Positions 39,149 to 52,368 of a stretch of 64,000 nt of DNA are shown here, piece by piece. This stretch comes from Pantoea sp. RIT-PI-b (GTDB taxonomy: Bacteria; Pseudomonadota; Gammaproteobacteria; Enterobacterales; Enterobacteriaceae): positions 62,001 to 126,000 of the forward strand of contig NZ_LGIS01000025.1 in NCBI RefSeq assembly GCF_001187905.1, read 5' to 3'. The stretch's first letter is position 1. Every line of letters begins with the position of its first letter. The position numbers were made by a program, and so were the translations under genes. The notes beneath the pieces were generated by a model. That model searched no databases and was not told the origin of the DNA. It saw only the letters and a list, made by a program, of their open reading frames with translations.

Positions 39149-39811
39149 ATGTCGGTTGAATGTATTTTTTTTGATTGCGACGGCACGCTGGTCGACAGCG
39201 AAGTAATCTGTACGCAATCTTACGTCAACACCTTTGCCCGCTACGGTATTGAACTCTCGCTGCAGCAGATGTTTGAGCAATATAAAGGGGTGAAGCTCTA
39301 CGACATCATCCGCGACGTAGCGGCAGAACATCAGGTTGAGTTGCCGCTTGAAGAGGTGGAAACCGCCTATCGCGCCGAAGTGGCGCGACTGTTCGATCTC
39401 GATTTAAAGCCGATTGACGGTGCCAAAGCGCTGGTGGAGCGCGTAAAAGTGCCAATGTGCGTGGTTTCGAACGGCACGGTAAAGAAGATGCAACATTCGC
39501 TGGGATTAACCGGCATGCTGCCGTATCTGGAGGGGAAATTGTACAGCGGTTATGACATTAACCACTGGAAGCCCGATCCGGAGCTGATGTATCACGCGGC
39601 CGAGCAGATGCAGGTGCCGATTGAGCAATGCATTCTGGTAGATGATTCAGAGGCGGGCGCACGTGCGGGAATCGCCGCCGGGATTCCGGTGTTTTACTAC
39701 TGCGCCGATGCGCACAATCCCGAGTTAGATCATCCGCTGGTGACGCGCTTTGATGATATGGCGCAGTTGCCGGATCTGTGGCGCGCACGTGGGTGGGATT
39801 TGGTGGGATAG
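39149..39811 (+). CDS. yieH: HAD phosphatase YieH (6-phosphogluconate phosphatase)
   Basis: This 220-residue HAD subclass IA enzyme has motif I FDCDGTLVDSE, motif II VVSNGT, the motif III lysine in NHWKPDPELMY, and motif IV VDDSEAGARAG. It matches E. coli YieH (221 aa), which dephosphorylates 6-phosphogluconate and 2-deoxyglucose-6-phosphate in vitro. AAAGGATGATG precedes the ATG. It is divergent from adeP across 152 bp and followed by a long inverted repeat. Confidence 0.93.
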   Translation: MSVECIFFDCDGTLVDSEVICTQSYVNTFARYGIELSLQQMFEQYKGVKLYDIIRDVAAEHQVELPLEEVETAYRAEVARLFDLDLKPIDGAKALVERVKVPMCVVSNGTVKKMQHSLGLTGMLPYLEGKLYSGYDINHWKPDPELMYHAAEQMQVPIEQCILVDDSEAGARAGIAAGIPVFYYCADAHNPELDHPLVTRFDDMAQLPDLWRARGWDLVG

Positions 39812-39950
39812 GTGCTGGCTGTCCCCCATCCCGGCCTTCCCCCACGAGTGGGGGAAGGAGACGCTGCCACATGCAACTCCCCAACTACCCTATAGCAGCA
39901 TCATCCTCCCCCACTCGTGGGGGAGGACTGAGGTGGGGGACAGCCAGCAC
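39812..39950. repeat. 139-bp nested inverted repeat (REPIN-like) after yieH
   Basis: Outer 17-bp perfect arms GTGCTGGCTGTCCCCCA (39812-39828) and their complement (39934-39950) enclose two palindromes, CCTTCCCCCAC-GA-GTGGGGGAAGG (39835-39858) and CCTCCCCCAC-TC-GTGGGGGAGG (39905-39926), with a 46-bp spacer. Two related palindromes in inverted orientation match the REP doublet (REPIN) plan. It separates the convergent yieH and MFS genes and probably blocks read-through. It is a different family from the GTCGCC repeats. Confidence 0.85.
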
Positions 39951-39958
39951 AATCCAAA

Positions 39959-41197
39959 TCAGCCAATCGCCCCCAGCGAATCCTCGTTGCTCTGCTTCTT
40001 CGGCAGCAGGAACAGCGTGGCAACGATATCCAGCAGATAAATCAGCGCCAGCAGCGTAATCGCGGCGGTGAAAGAGATGTTGGTGGCCAGCAAACCAATC
40101 ACCAGCGGACCAAAACCACCCACGCCACGCCCAAGATTAAACAACACGTTCTGTGCTGTCGCACGTGCTTGCGGCGGGAAGGTATCTGAAATCAGCGCGC
40201 CGTAGCCGCCAATCATACCGTTCACAAACATCCCCATCAGCGCGCCAGTAAACAGCATCACCGTTGGATCGCGTAGCTGTGCGTACACCACCACCATCAC
40301 CACCGCGCCGAACTGGTACAGCAGGAAGATTTTCCAGCGCGCGAAGCGATCGGCCAGTACGCCAAACAGCCAGATACCGAACGTCATGCCCACCACCGTC
40401 ACCGCGGTCCACAAGCCAGATTTGGTCAGGCTGAAACCGAAGTTGGAGGAGAGATAGCTTGGCATCCAGATCATCAGCCCGTAATAACCAAAGTTTTGCA
40501 CTGAGCAAAGGATGAATATCCCCAGACTGGCTTTGCTGGTCGCGCGATCGGCGAACAGCAATTTAATACGCGCAGCGAAAGAGAGCTGCGGCGTTTTCTC
40601 AACGTGGCGGGTAAAGCCTTCCGGCTCGCCCATGCTGCGACGAATCACAAACGAGACCAGCGCCGGCAGCAACCCGACGAGGAACATGCCGCGCCAGCCA
40701 ATCACGCTCAGCAGCGGCGGCGTGATAAAGGCCGCCAGCAGCACACCAAGCTGCCAGCCAATGCCAACCCATGCCGAGGCGCGGTTGCGCTTCTCTTTCG
40801 GCCAGGCTTCGGCAATCAGCGCCATGCCGATGCCGAACTCGCCGCCCAACCCCACGCCTGCCAACGTACGGTACGCCAGCAAGTCCCAATAACCCTGCGC
40901 CACGGCGCACAGACCGGTGAATACCGAGAACATCAAAATGGTTATGGTGAGAATACGGATGCGGCCATAACGATCGCTCAGATGACCAAATACAATGCCG
41001 CCGATCACCGCACCGATCAGTGTCCAGGTCACCAGGGAACCCGCCTGAGAAGGATCGAGTGCCAGCGAGACGCTGATCGCCGGCAGCATAAAGCCGAGTA
41101 TCAGCAGATCGAATCCGTCCATCGCATAGCCGCTGATGGCAGCCACCATGGCTTTCGCCGGCGTTATGGCTTGTTTTGTAGGAGTTGGGGAGGACAT
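39959..41197 (-). CDS. MFS transporter, aromatic-acid/sialate:H+ symporter type
   Basis: This 412-residue, 12-helix MFS protein has an AAHS/SHS-like signature: YAMDGFDLLILGFMLPAI in helix 1, GHLSDRYGRIRIL in the 2-3 loop and GEFGIGMALIAEAWPKEKRNRASAW in helix 4-5. The family imports aromatic acids, sialic acid or other carboxylates. The gene stands alone, with no catabolic genes beside it, so substrate is open. Bases 41198-41316 upstream hold its promoter and the phoU 3' hairpin. It is not part of the E. coli layout here. Confidence 0.85.
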   Translation of the reverse strand: MSSPTPTKQAITPAKAMVAAISGYAMDGFDLLILGFMLPAISVSLALDPSQAGSLVTWTLIGAVIGGIVFGHLSDRYGRIRILTITILMFSVFTGLCAVAQGYWDLLAYRTLAGVGLGGEFGIGMALIAEAWPKEKRNRASAWVGIGWQLGVLLAAFITPPLLSVIGWRGMFLVGLLPALVSFVIRRSMGEPEGFTRHVEKTPQLSFAARIKLLFADRATSKASLGIFILCSVQNFGYYGLMIWMPSYLSSNFGFSLTKSGLWTAVTVVGMTFGIWLFGVLADRFARWKIFLLYQFGAVVMVVVYAQLRDPTVMLFTGALMGMFVNGMIGGYGALISDTFPPQARATAQNVLFNLGRGVGGFGPLVIGLLATNISFTAAITLLALIYLLDIVATLFLLPKKQSNEDSLGAIG

Positions 41198-41277
41198 GCG
41201 GCAGCACCTTGCAGAAAAAAGTGCGCCAAGTATAAAGAGAGGGAATCATTGAGAACAGGCAGAATTTAAGCAGGCGG

Positions 41278-41301
41278 CCCGTTAGCCACAGTGGCAACGG
41301 G
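41278..41301 (-). terminator. Hairpin downstream of phoU
   Basis: CCCGTT-A-GCCAC-A-GTGGC-AACGGG forms a long near-perfect stem 16 bp after the phoU stop. There is no T-tract on the minus strand, so it may be a stabilising or weak termination structure. Confidence 0.5.
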
Positions 41302-41316
41302 TCGCCAAAGCGATAA

Positions 41317-42051
41317 TCAAGAGGGTTTATTGCTACCGTCGTCACCCGACAGCAGTTCATCCAGCTTGTCGCCGCCCACATGACGGAAATCCTGACCTTT
41401 GACGAAATAGAAAATAATTTCGCAGATGTTCTGGCAGCGATCACCGATACGCTCGATGGCGCGCGCGCAGAACAGCGCGGTCAGCACGCTGGGAATGGTA
41501 CGCGGATCTTCCATCATATAGGTCATCAGCTGACGCACGATGCCTTCATACTCTTTATCTACCTTCTTGTCTTCACGGTAGATTTTGATGGCTTCGTTGA
41601 GATCCATGCGCGCAAACGCATCCAGCACGTCATGCAGCATCTGTACGGTGTGATGACCGAGCGCTTCGAGGCTTACCAGCAGCGGCAGATGCTGCTGGCT
41701 GAATTTCTCCAGCGCGGTGCGGCTGATTTTCTCCGCCACATCGCCAATGCGTTCCAGCTCTGAAATGGTTTTGATGATCGCCATCACCAGGCGCAAGTCG
41801 CTGGCGGTAGGCTGACGTTTGGCGATGATGCGCACGCAGGCTTCATCAATCTCCACTTCCATCATGTTGACCTTCTGGTCGCCGTCGATCACGTGACGCG
41901 CCAGCTCGCCATCCTGGTTATGCATCGCGGTGATGGCATCCATCAGCTGCTTCTCAACCATGCCGCCCATAATCATCACTTGCGTGCGAATGTGCTCCAG
42001 CTCCGCATTAAACTGACCGGAGATGTGTTTGTTCAGATTTAAATTATCCAT
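41317..42051 (-). CDS. phoU: Phosphate-signalling regulator PhoU
   Basis: This 244-residue protein consists of two three-helix bundles with the repeated metal-binding motifs ([39 protein letters not shown]). It links the PstSCAB transporter to PhoR and keeps the Pho regulon off when phosphate is plentiful. It is the last gene of the operon, 14 bp after pstB. GGAGACGCAC precedes the ATG. Confidence 0.97.
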   Translation of the reverse strand: MDNLNLNKHISGQFNAELEHIRTQVMIMGGMVEKQLMDAITAMHNQDGELARHVIDGDQKVNMMEVEIDEACVRIIAKRQPTASDLRLVMAIIKTISELERIGDVAEKISRTALEKFSQQHLPLLVSLEALGHHTVQMLHDVLDAFARMDLNEAIKIYREDKKVDKEYEGIVRQLMTYMMEDPRTIPSVLTALFCARAIERIGDRCQNICEIIFYFVKGQDFRHVGGDKLDELLSGDDGSNKPS

Positions 42052-42065
42052 GTGCGTCTCCTGAA

Positions 42066-42848
<783 letters not shown>

Positions 42849-42882
42849 TCATAAGCAGCGCCGCCGAAGCCGCGCCGGGAAA

Positions 42883-43770
42883 TTAGTGTTTGCCCTTGGC
42901 GAAAATCACACGCGCCGCAATGTTCAGCAGCAGCACGCACACTGTAATAATCAGCACACCCGCCCACGCCAGGCTTTGCCATTCGGCAAACGGGCTCATG
43001 GCGAATTTAAAGATGGTGACCGGCAGGTTCGCGATCGGCTGCATCATGTCGGTGCTCCAGAACTGGTTCGACAGCGCAGTGAACAGCAGCGGAGCGGTTT
43101 CACCGGCGATACGCGCCACAGCCAACAGCACACCGGTGATGATGCCGGAAACCGAGGCTTTCAGCGTAATGGCTGAAATCATCTTCCACTTCGGCGTACC
43201 CAGCGCATAAGCCGCTTCACGCATGCTGTCTGGCACCAGACGCAGCATGTTCTCGGAGGTACGAATCACAATCGGTATCTGCAACAGCGCCAGCGCCACC
43301 ACGCCGGCCCAGCCGGAAAAGTGCTGCATCTGCGCCACCACGATGGTGTAGACGAACAGACCCACCACAATCGAGGGTGCGGACAGCAAGATATCGTTGA
43401 TGAAGCGAATCACTTCTGCCAGCCAGTGTTTACGGCCATATTCCGCCAGATAAATCCCGGCCATGATGCCGAGCGGCGTTCCGATGATCGTCGACCAGAA
43501 AATCAGTAAGCCACTGCCGACTAAGGCGTTGGCCAAACCACCACCGGCAGTATTGGGTGGCGGAGTCGATTCGGTAAACAGCGACCAGCTCAAACCATCG
43601 ACACCGCGCGTTACGGTAGTGAACAGAATCCACACCAGCCAAAACAGGCCGAAAGCCATGGTCAGCAGCGATAGCGTCAGGGCAATTTTGTTTTTGGTAC
43701 TGCGCCACGCCTGCATTTTGCGGCGCGATGCTTCCAGCTCAGCGCGAGCCTGCACTTCAATAACGGTCAT
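42883..43770 (-). CDS. pstA: Phosphate ABC transporter permease PstA
   Basis: This 295-residue inner-membrane permease has six core helices and the coupling-helix motif [19 protein letters not shown] (EAA loop). It pairs with PstC to form the phosphate channel. Its start overlaps the pstC stop by 4 bases, so translation is coupled. Confidence 0.96.
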   Translation of the reverse strand: MTVIEVQARAELEASRRKMQAWRSTKNKIALTLSLLTMAFGLFWLVWILFTTVTRGVDGLSWSLFTESTPPPNTAGGGLANALVGSGLLIFWSTIIGTPLGIMAGIYLAEYGRKHWLAEVIRFINDILLSAPSIVVGLFVYTIVVAQMQHFSGWAGVVALALLQIPIVIRTSENMLRLVPDSMREAAYALGTPKWKMISAITLKASVSGIITGVLLAVARIAGETAPLLFTALSNQFWSTDMMQPIANLPVTIFKFAMSPFAEWQSLAWAGVLIITVCVLLLNIAARVIFAKGKH

Positions 43771-44729
43771 GAACGGGCTCCTTCACTCTTCGCCAGTCGC
43801 AGGATCATCAGTTTGGAGATCGCCAGCACGATAAAGGTAATCACGAACAGAATCAGACCCAGCTCCATCAGTGCCGCTACGTGCACGCCGGATTCCGCTT
43901 CAGCAAATTCGTTGGCCAGCGCGGAGGTAATACTGTTGCCCGGCATAAACAGCGATGGGCTGTCGAGCTGGTAGGTGTTCCCGATGATGAAGGTTACCGC
44001 CATGGTTTCACCCAAAGCGCGCCCCAGGCCGAGCATAACGCCGCCGATCACACCGTTTTTGGTGAACGGCAGTACGATGCGCCAGATCACTTCCCACGTG
44101 GTGCAGCCGATACCGTAAGCCGACTCTTTCATCATTACCGGCGTCTGCTCAAACACGTCACGCATCACCGAGGCGATGTACGGAATGATCATGATGGCGA
44201 GAATCACGCCCGCCGCCAGGATACCGATACCAAAAGCCGGGCCAGAGAACAGCGTGCCGACAATCGGGATATTCGACATCACATTGCCAACCGGCGTCTG
44301 GAAATATTCGGCGAACAACGGGGCAAAAACAAACAGGCCCCACATGCCGTAAACAATGCTCGGGATCGCTGCCAGCAGCTCAATGGCGGTGCCCAGCGGG
44401 CGACGCAGCCAGCCCGGCGCCAGTTCCGTCAGAAACAGCGCAATGCCGAAGCTCACCGGCACGGCAATGATCAGGGCAATAATCGAGGTGACGAGGGTGC
44501 CGTAAATCGGTACCAGCGCACCAAATTGTTCGTTCGGCGCATCCCAGGTTTTATTCCACAGGAAGGAGAAACCAAATTTTTGGATGCTAGGCCAGGAGGA
44601 GAAAATCAGGGAGACGATAATGCCACCCATCAACAGCAACACGATAAGCGCGGACAGCTTAACCAGCGCGCCGAAAATCATGTCGCCTTGTTTACCGGGG
44701 GCTTTGAACGTCGGCTTAGTGGCAGCCAT
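43767..44729 (-). CDS. pstC: Phosphate ABC transporter permease PstC
   Basis: This 320-residue permease has six helices and the EAA-type loop [20 protein letters not shown]. The ATG at 44729 gives [16 protein letters not shown], the standard N-terminus; the extension to 44792 covers the pstS-pstC gap. It follows pstS by 89 bp, where a partial terminator or processing site usually keeps PstS levels higher than the permeases. Confidence 0.96.
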   Translation of the reverse strand: MAATKPTFKAPGKQGDMIFGALVKLSALIVLLLMGGIIVSLIFSSWPSIQKFGFSFLWNKTWDAPNEQFGALVPIYGTLVTSIIALIIAVPVSFGIALFLTELAPGWLRRPLGTAIELLAAIPSIVYGMWGLFVFAPLFAEYFQTPVGNVMSNIPIVGTLFSGPAFGIGILAAGVILAIMIIPYIASVMRDVFEQTPVMMKESAYGIGCTTWEVIWRIVLPFTKNGVIGGVMLGLGRALGETMAVTFIIGNTYQLDSPSLFMPGNSITSALANEFAEAESGVHVAALMELGLILFVITFIVLAISKLMILRLAKSEGARS

Positions 44730-44818
44730 AGAATTCTCTGTTCTCAGGAGGATGTCAGGGCAGCACGCATGCCGCCCATTGGGGTTGGCCAACCGTCTCG
44801 GCTGGCCAGGTAAATCGG

Positions 44819-45862
44819 TTACTGGTACAGCGCTTTACCGGAGCTATCTTTAATGTTGGCTTTCCATGCTGCACGAATCTGGTTAGCGACGCTTTCTGGC
44901 AGCGCTGCGTAATCCAGGTCGGTTGCGGTTTTGCTGCCACCTTTGTAAGCCCAGTCGAAGAACTTCAGCACTTCGCTACCTTTCTCAGCGTTAGCCTGAT
45001 CTTTATAAATCAGGATGAAGGTGGTTGAGGTGATTGGCCATGCATCGTTGCCTTTCTGGAAGGTGAGATCCTGAGCAAAGGTTTTGCTCCAGTCTGCGCC
45101 TTTCGCCGCGTTAGCAAAGCTCTCTTCGCTTGGTGCTACCGCTTTACCGTCGGCATCAACCAGTTTGGTGTAGGTCAGGTTGTTCTGCTTGGCGTAAGCG
45201 TACTCTACGTAGCCAATCGAACCCGGCAGACGCTGTACGAAAGCGGCTACGCCGTCGTTACCCTTGCCGCCCAGACCGGTTGGCCAGTTAACGGTGTTAC
45301 CTTTACCAATTTTGCTGTTCCACTCTTCGTTCACTTTCGCCAGGTAGCTGGTGAAGACGAATGAAGTACCGGAACCGTCAGCGCGGCGGACCACGTTAAT
45401 GTTGGAATCTGGCAGTTTCACGCCTGGGTTCAGTTTAGTGATCGCCGGGTCGTTCCACTTTTTAATGGTGCCGAGGTAGATATCACCCACGGTTTTACCG
45501 TCGAGAGTCAATTCACCTGATTTCACACCTGGGATGTTAACCGCCAGCACCACACCACCGATGACGGTAGGGAACTGGAACAGGCCATTTTTCTGCAGAT
45601 CTTCTTCTTTCATTGGCGCATCTGACGCACCGAAATCGACGGTTTTCGCGATGATTTGCTTCACGCCGCCTGAAGAACCAATACCCTGATAGTTGATTTT
45701 GCTACCGGTGGCTTGCTGATACTCGGCTGCCCACTTGGCATAAACCGGTGCCGGGAATGTCCCGCCTGCGCCCGTCAGATCGGTTGCTGCAAAAGCAGAG
45801 ACCGCGCTTACTGCGAAGGTGGCGGCGAGGATTCGGGCTACGGTGCTACGCATCAGTGTCAT
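44819..45862 (-). CDS. pstS: Periplasmic phosphate-binding protein PstS
   Basis: This 347-residue protein has a Sec signal peptide ([25 protein letters not shown]). Phosphate-binding segments [36 protein letters not shown] and [13 protein letters not shown] are all present. It captures phosphate for PstCAB. It is the first gene of the operon, with two Pho boxes starting 81 bp upstream. Confidence 0.97.
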   Translation of the reverse strand: MTLMRSTVARILAATFAVSAVSAFAATDLTGAGGTFPAPVYAKWAAEYQQATGSKINYQGIGSSGGVKQIIAKTVDFGASDAPMKEEDLQKNGLFQFPTVIGGVVLAVNIPGVKSGELTLDGKTVGDIYLGTIKKWNDPAITKLNPGVKLPDSNINVVRRADGSGTSFVFTSYLAKVNEEWNSKIGKGNTVNWPTGLGGKGNDGVAAFVQRLPGSIGYVEYAYAKQNNLTYTKLVDADGKAVAPSEESFANAAKGADWSKTFAQDLTFQKGNDAWPITSTTFILIYKDQANAEKGSEVLKFFDWAYKGGSKTATDLDYAALPESVANQIRAAWKANIKDSSGKALYQ

Positions 45863-45942
45863 GTTCCCTCCAGGGGATTTAAAAAAATCAGGCTCAATGC
45901 CTTTTTAGTAGGAGTTAGTGATTGCTGCTGGAGGGAAAATAG

Positions 45943-45991
45943 GACAGTTTGATGACAGTGAAATGTACGAAATGTGACAGTTATATGACAG
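45943..45991 (-). promoter_or_regulatory. Two tandem Pho boxes (PhoB sites) of pstS
   Basis: On the minus strand CTGTCATATAACTGTCA (45991-45975) and CTGTCATCAAACTGTC (45958-45943) match the Pho-box pattern of CTGTCA repeats 11 bp apart. The two boxes are 33 bp apart and in phase. PhoB would activate pstSCAB-phoU from here when phosphate is scarce. Confidence 0.92.
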
Positions 45992-46007
45992 CATGCGGAA
46001 ATGAAGC

Positions 46008-46024
46008 GGGCCCGTTGCGGGCCC
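46008..46024 (-). terminator. Terminator after glmS
   Basis: GGGCCCG-CAA-CGGGCCC on the minus strand, 15 bp after the glmS stop, is followed by a short mixed T-rich tail (CTTCATTT). It probably ends glmUS before the pst Pho boxes. Confidence 0.65.
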
Positions 46025-46038
46025 ACTCTGATGACTGA

Positions 46039-47868
46039 TTACTCTACGGTAACCGATTTTGCCAGGTTACGCGGCTGGTCTACATCGGTGCCTTTAATTA
46101 GCGCTACGTGATAGGAAAGCAGCTGTAACGGCACGGTGTAGAAGATCGGTGCAATCACCTCTTCTACGTGTGGCAGTGAGATGATTTTCATGCCCTCGCT
46201 GTCGCTGAAACCGGCATCCTGATCGGCAAACACATACAGCAAACCGCCGCGCGCGCGTACCTCTTCAATGTTGGATTTCAGCTTTTCCAGCAGTTCGTTG
46301 TTTGGCGCCACCACGATTACCGGCATATCCGCATCAATCAACGCCAGCGGGCCATGCTTCAGCTCGCCTGCCGCATAGGCTTCGGCGTGGATATAGGAGA
46401 TCTCTTTTAGCTTCAGCGCACCTTCCATGGCGATGGGATACTGATCGCCACGCCCAAGGAACAGCGCGTGATGTTTATCCGAGAAACCCTCCGCCAGACT
46501 TTCAATCACTTTATCCTGCGCCAGCATCTGCTCGATACGGCTTGGCAATGCCTGCAGCGCATGCACAATTTCGTGCTCGGTTTCGGCTTTCATGCCGTGC
46601 AGACGACCGAGTTTCGCCACCAGCATCAGCAACACCGCCAGCTGCGTGGTGAAGGCTTTGGTCGAAGCAACACCAATTTCGGTGCCGGCTTTGGTCATCA
46701 GCGCCAAATCTGACTCACGCACCAGCGATGAACCAGCCACGTTACAGATCGCCAGCGAACCGAGATAACCCAGCTCTTTCGACAGACGCAGCGCGGCCAG
46801 CGTATCGGCGGTTTCGCCCGATTGTGACAGCGTGATCAGCAGGCTATTTTTGCGTACCGCGGATTTGCGATAGCGGAATTCTGAGGCGATCTCCACATCA
46901 CAAGGCAGGTTGGCCAGCGATTCAAACCAGTAGCGCGACACCATGCCAGAGTTGTATGAGGTGCCGCAGGCAATGATCTGAATGTGTTCGACCTGGCTCA
47001 GCAGCTTCTCGGCATCAGCGCCCAGCTCGCTGAGATCGACTTCACCGTGATTAAAACGTCCGGTTAAGGTGTTTTTAATCGCATTTGGCTGCTCGTAAAT
47101 CTCTTTCTGCATGTAGTGACGATAGATGCCTTTATCACCGGCATCGTACTGTGCGGTCGATTCGATTTCAGCACGCTTAGCGGGCTTGCCTTCACGATCG
47201 ATGATAGTGATTTCGCGGCGGGTGATCTCCGCGATATCGCCCTCTTCCAGATAAACGAAGCGGCGCGTCACCGGCAGTAAGGCCAGTTGATCGGAAGCGA
47301 TAAAGTTTTCACCCACGCCACGGCCAATCACCAGCGGGCTACCGGAACGCGCCGCCACCAGCAGCGATGGATCGCGGCTGTCCATGATCACCATGCCATA
47401 AGCGCCACGCAGTTGCGGGATCACGCGCAATACCACTTCACGCAACGTGCCGCCCTGCTTCTGCTCCCAATGCACCAAATGTGCCACCACTTCAGTGTCA
47501 GTTTCTGAGGCAAAATGATAGCCGCGCTCAAGCAACTGGGCGCGCAGCGGCTCATGGTTCTCAATGATGCCGTTGTGCACGATGATGATGTGCTCAGAAA
47601 CATGCGGATGCGCATTGGCCTCTGACGGCTCACCGTGGGTCGCCCAACGCGTGTGGGCGATGCCGGTGCCACCAATCAGCGGCTGTTGTTCTGCCGCTTC
47701 CGCCAGATTTTGCACTTTGCCCAGACGACGCAGGCGCGTCATGTGCCCCTGTCGATCAACCACTGCCAGACCGGCAGAGTCATAACCGCGATACTCAAGA
47801 CGACGCAAACCTTCCAGCAGAATTTCTGCGATGTCACGCTGCGCTACTGCACCAACAATTCCACACAT
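46039..47868 (-). CDS. glmS: Glucosamine-6-phosphate synthase GlmS
   Basis: This 609-residue enzyme has the E. coli length. An N-terminal class II glutaminase domain (Cys2 in [24 protein letters not shown]) is joined to two SIS isomerase domains ([26 protein letters not shown]-terminal LAKSVTVE). It makes GlcN-6-P from fructose-6-P and glutamine, the first step to UDP-GlcNAc. It follows glmU after a 142-bp leader and in enterobacteria is activated after transcription by the sRNA GlmZ. Confidence 0.97.
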   Translation of the reverse strand: MCGIVGAVAQRDIAEILLEGLRRLEYRGYDSAGLAVVDRQGHMTRLRRLGKVQNLAEAAEQQPLIGGTGIAHTRWATHGEPSEANAHPHVSEHIIIVHNGIIENHEPLRAQLLERGYHFASETDTEVVAHLVHWEQKQGGTLREVVLRVIPQLRGAYGMVIMDSRDPSLLVAARSGSPLVIGRGVGENFIASDQLALLPVTRRFVYLEEGDIAEITRREITIIDREGKPAKRAEIESTAQYDAGDKGIYRHYMQKEIYEQPNAIKNTLTGRFNHGEVDLSELGADAEKLLSQVEHIQIIACGTSYNSGMVSRYWFESLANLPCDVEIASEFRYRKSAVRKNSLLITLSQSGETADTLAALRLSKELGYLGSLAICNVAGSSLVRESDLALMTKAGTEIGVASTKAFTTQLAVLLMLVAKLGRLHGMKAETEHEIVHALQALPSRIEQMLAQDKVIESLAEGFSDKHHALFLGRGDQYPIAMEGALKLKEISYIHAEAYAAGELKHGPLALIDADMPVIVVAPNNELLEKLKSNIEEVRARGGLLYVFADQDAGFSDSEGMKIISLPHVEEVIAPIFYTVPLQLLSYHVALIKGTDVDQPRNLAKSVTVE

Positions 47869-48010
47869 AGTAATTTCCTGACTTCATGGCTTTTGGCCAT
47901 TGCGTTGTCATACGACCTGATTTCCGGCGTTGCCGGTTCCCCGAGCCTTGTAGAGAAGGGGATATAGTTATGGCACTGCTAATGGGCCGATCATTGTCGG
48001 CCCTTAAAAT
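47869..48010 (-). promoter_or_regulatory. glmU-glmS intercistronic leader
   Basis: This 142-bp gap precedes glmS and includes a stem GGGCCGA-CAATGA-TCGGCCC just after the glmU stop. In E. coli this region is cut by RNase E and its hairpin masks the glmS ribosome-binding site until GlmZ pairs. Position supports the same scheme; I could not confirm a GlmZ pairing site. Confidence 0.5.
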
Positions 48011-49381
48011 TTATTTTTTCTTTACCGGACGCTGCCAGCCAGACTTCTGATTCTGCTCTTTACGGTTATAGACCAGGTCAGCGGCTGTCACATCTTTCAT
48101 TATGGTGGTGCCGGCGGCAATAGTCGCGCCGCTCGCCACGCTGACAGGTGCCACCAGCTGTGTATCTGAACCGATAAACACGTTGTCGCCGATGATGGTT
48201 TTGGATTTGTTGGCGCCATCGTAATTGCAGGTAATGGTGCCGGCGCCAATATTCACGCCCGCGCCAATTTCCGCATCGCCAAGGTAGGAGAGATGACCGG
48301 CTTTGGAGCCTTTACCCAGCATGGCTTTCTTCATCTCAACGAAGTTGCCGACGTGGGCTGCTTCAGCCAACTCGCTGCCCGGACGCAGACGCGCGAAAGG
48401 TCCAACCGTACAGGCAGCGGCTAAGGTGGCATCTTCGAGTACCGAATAGGGGCTGATTTCACAGTCGTCCGCAATCACGCTGTTTTTGATGATGCAGCCT
48501 GCGCCAATTTTGACGCGGTTGCCAAGCGTGACCTCGCCTTCGATGATCACGTTGGTATCGATCTCAACATCACGCCCATGCTGCAGCGAGCCGCGCAGAT
48601 CGAAACGTGCCGGATCGCGCAGCATCACACCCGCCAGCAGCAGCCTTTCTGCCTGCTCGCTTTGATAAACGCGCTCAAGTGTTGCCAGCTGCAGGCGATT
48701 ATTTACCCCATCGGTTTCACTGATACGCGCCGGGTGCACCGCATTGATCACCCGGCCTTCACGATGCGCCATGGCGATGATATCGGTGATATAGAATTCG
48801 CCCTGCGCATTGTTGTTGTTGAGCTGCGCCAGCCAGCGCTTGAGATCGCCGCCGTTGGCAATCAGGATGCCAGTGTTGATTTCCTGGATTTTTAGCTGTT
48901 CTGCCGATGCATCTTTCTGCTCGATAATGCCAGTCACCGTGCCGTTTTCACGCACGATGCGACCGTAACCGGTGGGGTTATCCAAAACGACGGTGAGTAA
49001 ACCAATGCCACCAGCCGGTTTAGCGTCACGCAGACGTTGCAAGCTGGCCTGCGAGATCAGTGGCACATCGCCGTACAACATCAGGATATCTTCGTCATCA
49101 GCAAAGAAAGGGGCCGCCTGCTGCATCGCATGGCCGGTGCCGAGCTGTTCTGCCTGCAACACCCAATTAAGTGCGTTCTCCGCCAATGTTGATTGCAGTA
49201 AATCACCGCCATGGCCATAAACCAGATGGATCTGCTGTGCGCCCAAACCTGTTGCGGCATCAATCACGTGCTGGACCATCGGTTTTCCTGCAAGGGTGTG
49301 CAGAACTTTAGGCAGGTCGGAATACATTCGGGTGCCTTTGCCAGCGGCCAGGATCACCACACTCATCGCGTTCGTAGACAT
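48011..49381 (-). CDS. glmU: Bifunctional GlcNAc-1-P uridyltransferase / GlcN-1-P acetyltransferase GlmU
   Basis: This 456-residue enzyme has the E. coli length. The N-terminal pyrophosphorylase domain begins [22 protein letters not shown]. The C-terminal left-handed beta-helix has hexapeptide repeats ([35 protein letters not shown]) and acetylates glucosamine-1-P. It makes UDP-GlcNAc for peptidoglycan and LPS. The ATG at 49381 has AGGAT upstream; the longer frame to 49402 is not needed. Confidence 0.97.
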   Translation of the reverse strand: MSTNAMSVVILAAGKGTRMYSDLPKVLHTLAGKPMVQHVIDAATGLGAQQIHLVYGHGGDLLQSTLAENALNWVLQAEQLGTGHAMQQAAPFFADDEDILMLYGDVPLISQASLQRLRDAKPAGGIGLLTVVLDNPTGYGRIVRENGTVTGIIEQKDASAEQLKIQEINTGILIANGGDLKRWLAQLNNNNAQGEFYITDIIAMAHREGRVINAVHPARISETDGVNNRLQLATLERVYQSEQAERLLLAGVMLRDPARFDLRGSLQHGRDVEIDTNVIIEGEVTLGNRVKIGAGCIIKNSVIADDCEISPYSVLEDATLAAACTVGPFARLRPGSELAEAAHVGNFVEMKKAMLGKGSKAGHLSYLGDAEIGAGVNIGAGTITCNYDGANKSKTIIGDNVFIGSDTQLVAPVSVASGATIAAGTTIMKDVTAADLVYNRKEQNQKSGWQRPVKKK

Positions 49382-49493
49382 AACTATCCTGATTCTCTTC
49401 AACTTTCGAAAGTGTAAGGTTTAACCCTGAGATTACTACATTTTTCTCAGGTCGAAATTAGCGGGTGTCATCGCGCTGCAGCAAACGCCAGGC

Positions 49494-49526
49494 AAAAAAA
49501 ATGCCAGCCCAAAGGGCTGGCATTTC
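49494..49526 (-). terminator. Terminator of the atp operon
   Basis: On the minus strand AATGCCAGCCC-TTT-GGGCTGGCATT is followed by TTTTTT, 19 bp after the atpC stop: a strong intrinsic terminator. Confidence 0.93.
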
Positions 49527-49544
49527 GTGACGCATAAAGCCTGA

Positions 49545-49964
49545 TTACATCGCTTTTTTGGTCAGCTCGATAACACGCAGTTTCGCGATGGCTTTCGCCA
49601 GCTCCGCAGAAGCCTGAGCATAGTCCACGTCGCCGTGGCTGCTGTTCATGTGCTCTTCCGCTTTACGTTTCGCTTCCTGCGCGCGCGCTTCGTCAAGGTC
49701 TTCACCGCGAATCGCGGTGTCAGCCAGAACGGTGGTGCTGCCAGGTTGTACTTCCAGCACGCCGCCAGAGAGGTAGATATACTCCTCTTCGCCGTGCTGT
49801 TTCACGATGTGAATCATACCAGGCTTGATGGCTGTCAGCAGCGGGGCGTGGCCAGGACGAATACCCAGCTCACCTTCGCTACCTGACACCTGGATGCGCT
49901 GAACCAGACCGGAGAACATTTGTTGCTCCGCGCTGACCACGTCCAGATGATAAGTCATAGCCAT
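49545..49964 (-). CDS. atpC: ATP synthase epsilon subunit
   Basis: This 139-residue central-stalk and inhibitory subunit of F1 matches E. coli AtpC from [19 protein letters not shown] to the C-terminal helical [19 protein letters not shown]. It is the last gene of atpIBEFHAGDC, 24 bp after atpD, with a strong terminator behind it. Confidence 0.97.
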   Translation of the reverse strand: MAMTYHLDVVSAEQQMFSGLVQRIQVSGSEGELGIRPGHAPLLTAIKPGMIHIVKQHGEEEYIYLSGGVLEVQPGSTTVLADTAIRGEDLDEARAQEAKRKAEEHMNSSHGDVDYAQASAELAKAIAKLRVIELTKKAM

Positions 49965-49988
49965 ACCATTCCTCCTGGGAAACCGAAA

Positions 49989-51449
<1,461 letters not shown>

Positions 51450-52316
51450 TTAAACCGCGGAGGCTCCCGAGACGATCTCGGTAAGTTCCTGGGTGATGCT
51501 GGCCTGACGAGCTTTGTTGTAAACCAACTGCAGCTCTTTGATCAGGTTTCCGCCGTTATCGGTTGCAGCTTTCATCGCAACCATACGTGCGGCCTGCTCA
51601 CTGGCCAGGTTTTCCACCACACCCTGATAAACCTGCGATTCGACATAACGGCGCAGCAGGGTATCCAGCAGCGCTTTCGGATCGGGTTCGTACAGGTAAT
51701 CCCAGGTCTTCGCCTTCATCTCTTCTTCACCTTCCGCTGGCGGTAACGGCAGCAGTTGGGTAATGGTCGGAGTCTGAGACATGGTGTTATTAAACTTGTT
51801 GGCAACGATATACAGCTTGTCGATGCGACCTTCATCATAGGCCTGCAACATCACTTTTACCGGGCCGATCAAATCAGACAGTGCAGGCTTATCGCCCATA
51901 CCGGTGACTTGTGCCACGATGTTGCCACCTACAGAGCCGAAGAATGAATTGCCTTTAGAACCAATAACGGCCAGATCGCTCTGCACACCTTTATCAGCCC
52001 AGCCCTTCATATCTGCCAGCAATTTTTTGAACAGGTTAATGTTCAAACCACCACAAAGCCCGCGGTCAGTCGAAACGACCAGGTAGCCGACGCGCTTAAC
52101 GTCACGCTCATCCAGGTAAGGGTGCTTGTATTCCAGATTACCCAGAGCAAGGTGACCAATCACTTTGCGCATGGTATCTGCATACGGACGGCTGGCCGCC
52201 ATGCGTTCCTGCGTTTTACGCATTTTGGAGGCGGCGACCATTTCCATCGCTTTGGTGATCTTCTGCGTATTTTTTACGCTTCCGATCTTACTACGTATTT
52301 CTTTTGCGCCGGCCAT
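51450..52316 (-). CDS. atpG: ATP synthase gamma subunit
   Basis: This 288-residue rotor shaft has long N- and C-terminal coiled-coil helices ([56 protein letters not shown]) around a Rossmann-like middle with [10 protein letters not shown]. It turns inside the AtpA3D3 ring. Gaps to atpA and atpD are 52 and 63 bp. Confidence 0.97.
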   Translation of the reverse strand: MAGAKEIRSKIGSVKNTQKITKAMEMVAASKMRKTQERMAASRPYADTMRKVIGHLALGNLEYKHPYLDERDVKRVGYLVVSTDRGLCGGLNINLFKKLLADMKGWADKGVQSDLAVIGSKGNSFFGSVGGNIVAQVTGMGDKPALSDLIGPVKVMLQAYDEGRIDKLYIVANKFNNTMSQTPTITQLLPLPPAEGEEEMKAKTWDYLYEPDPKALLDTLLRRYVESQVYQGVVENLASEQAARMVAMKAATDNGGNLIKELQLVYNKARQASITQELTEIVSGASAV

Positions 52317-52368
52317 TAGCTTCTCCTCAAAGCCTTGCGGCCTGCCTTTTCAGACAAGCCGCCAGACA

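Noticed and set aside
39750-40040. Frames of 90-110 codons over the region after yieH
   Set aside because: They are created by the 139-bp inverted repeat and the end of the MFS gene.
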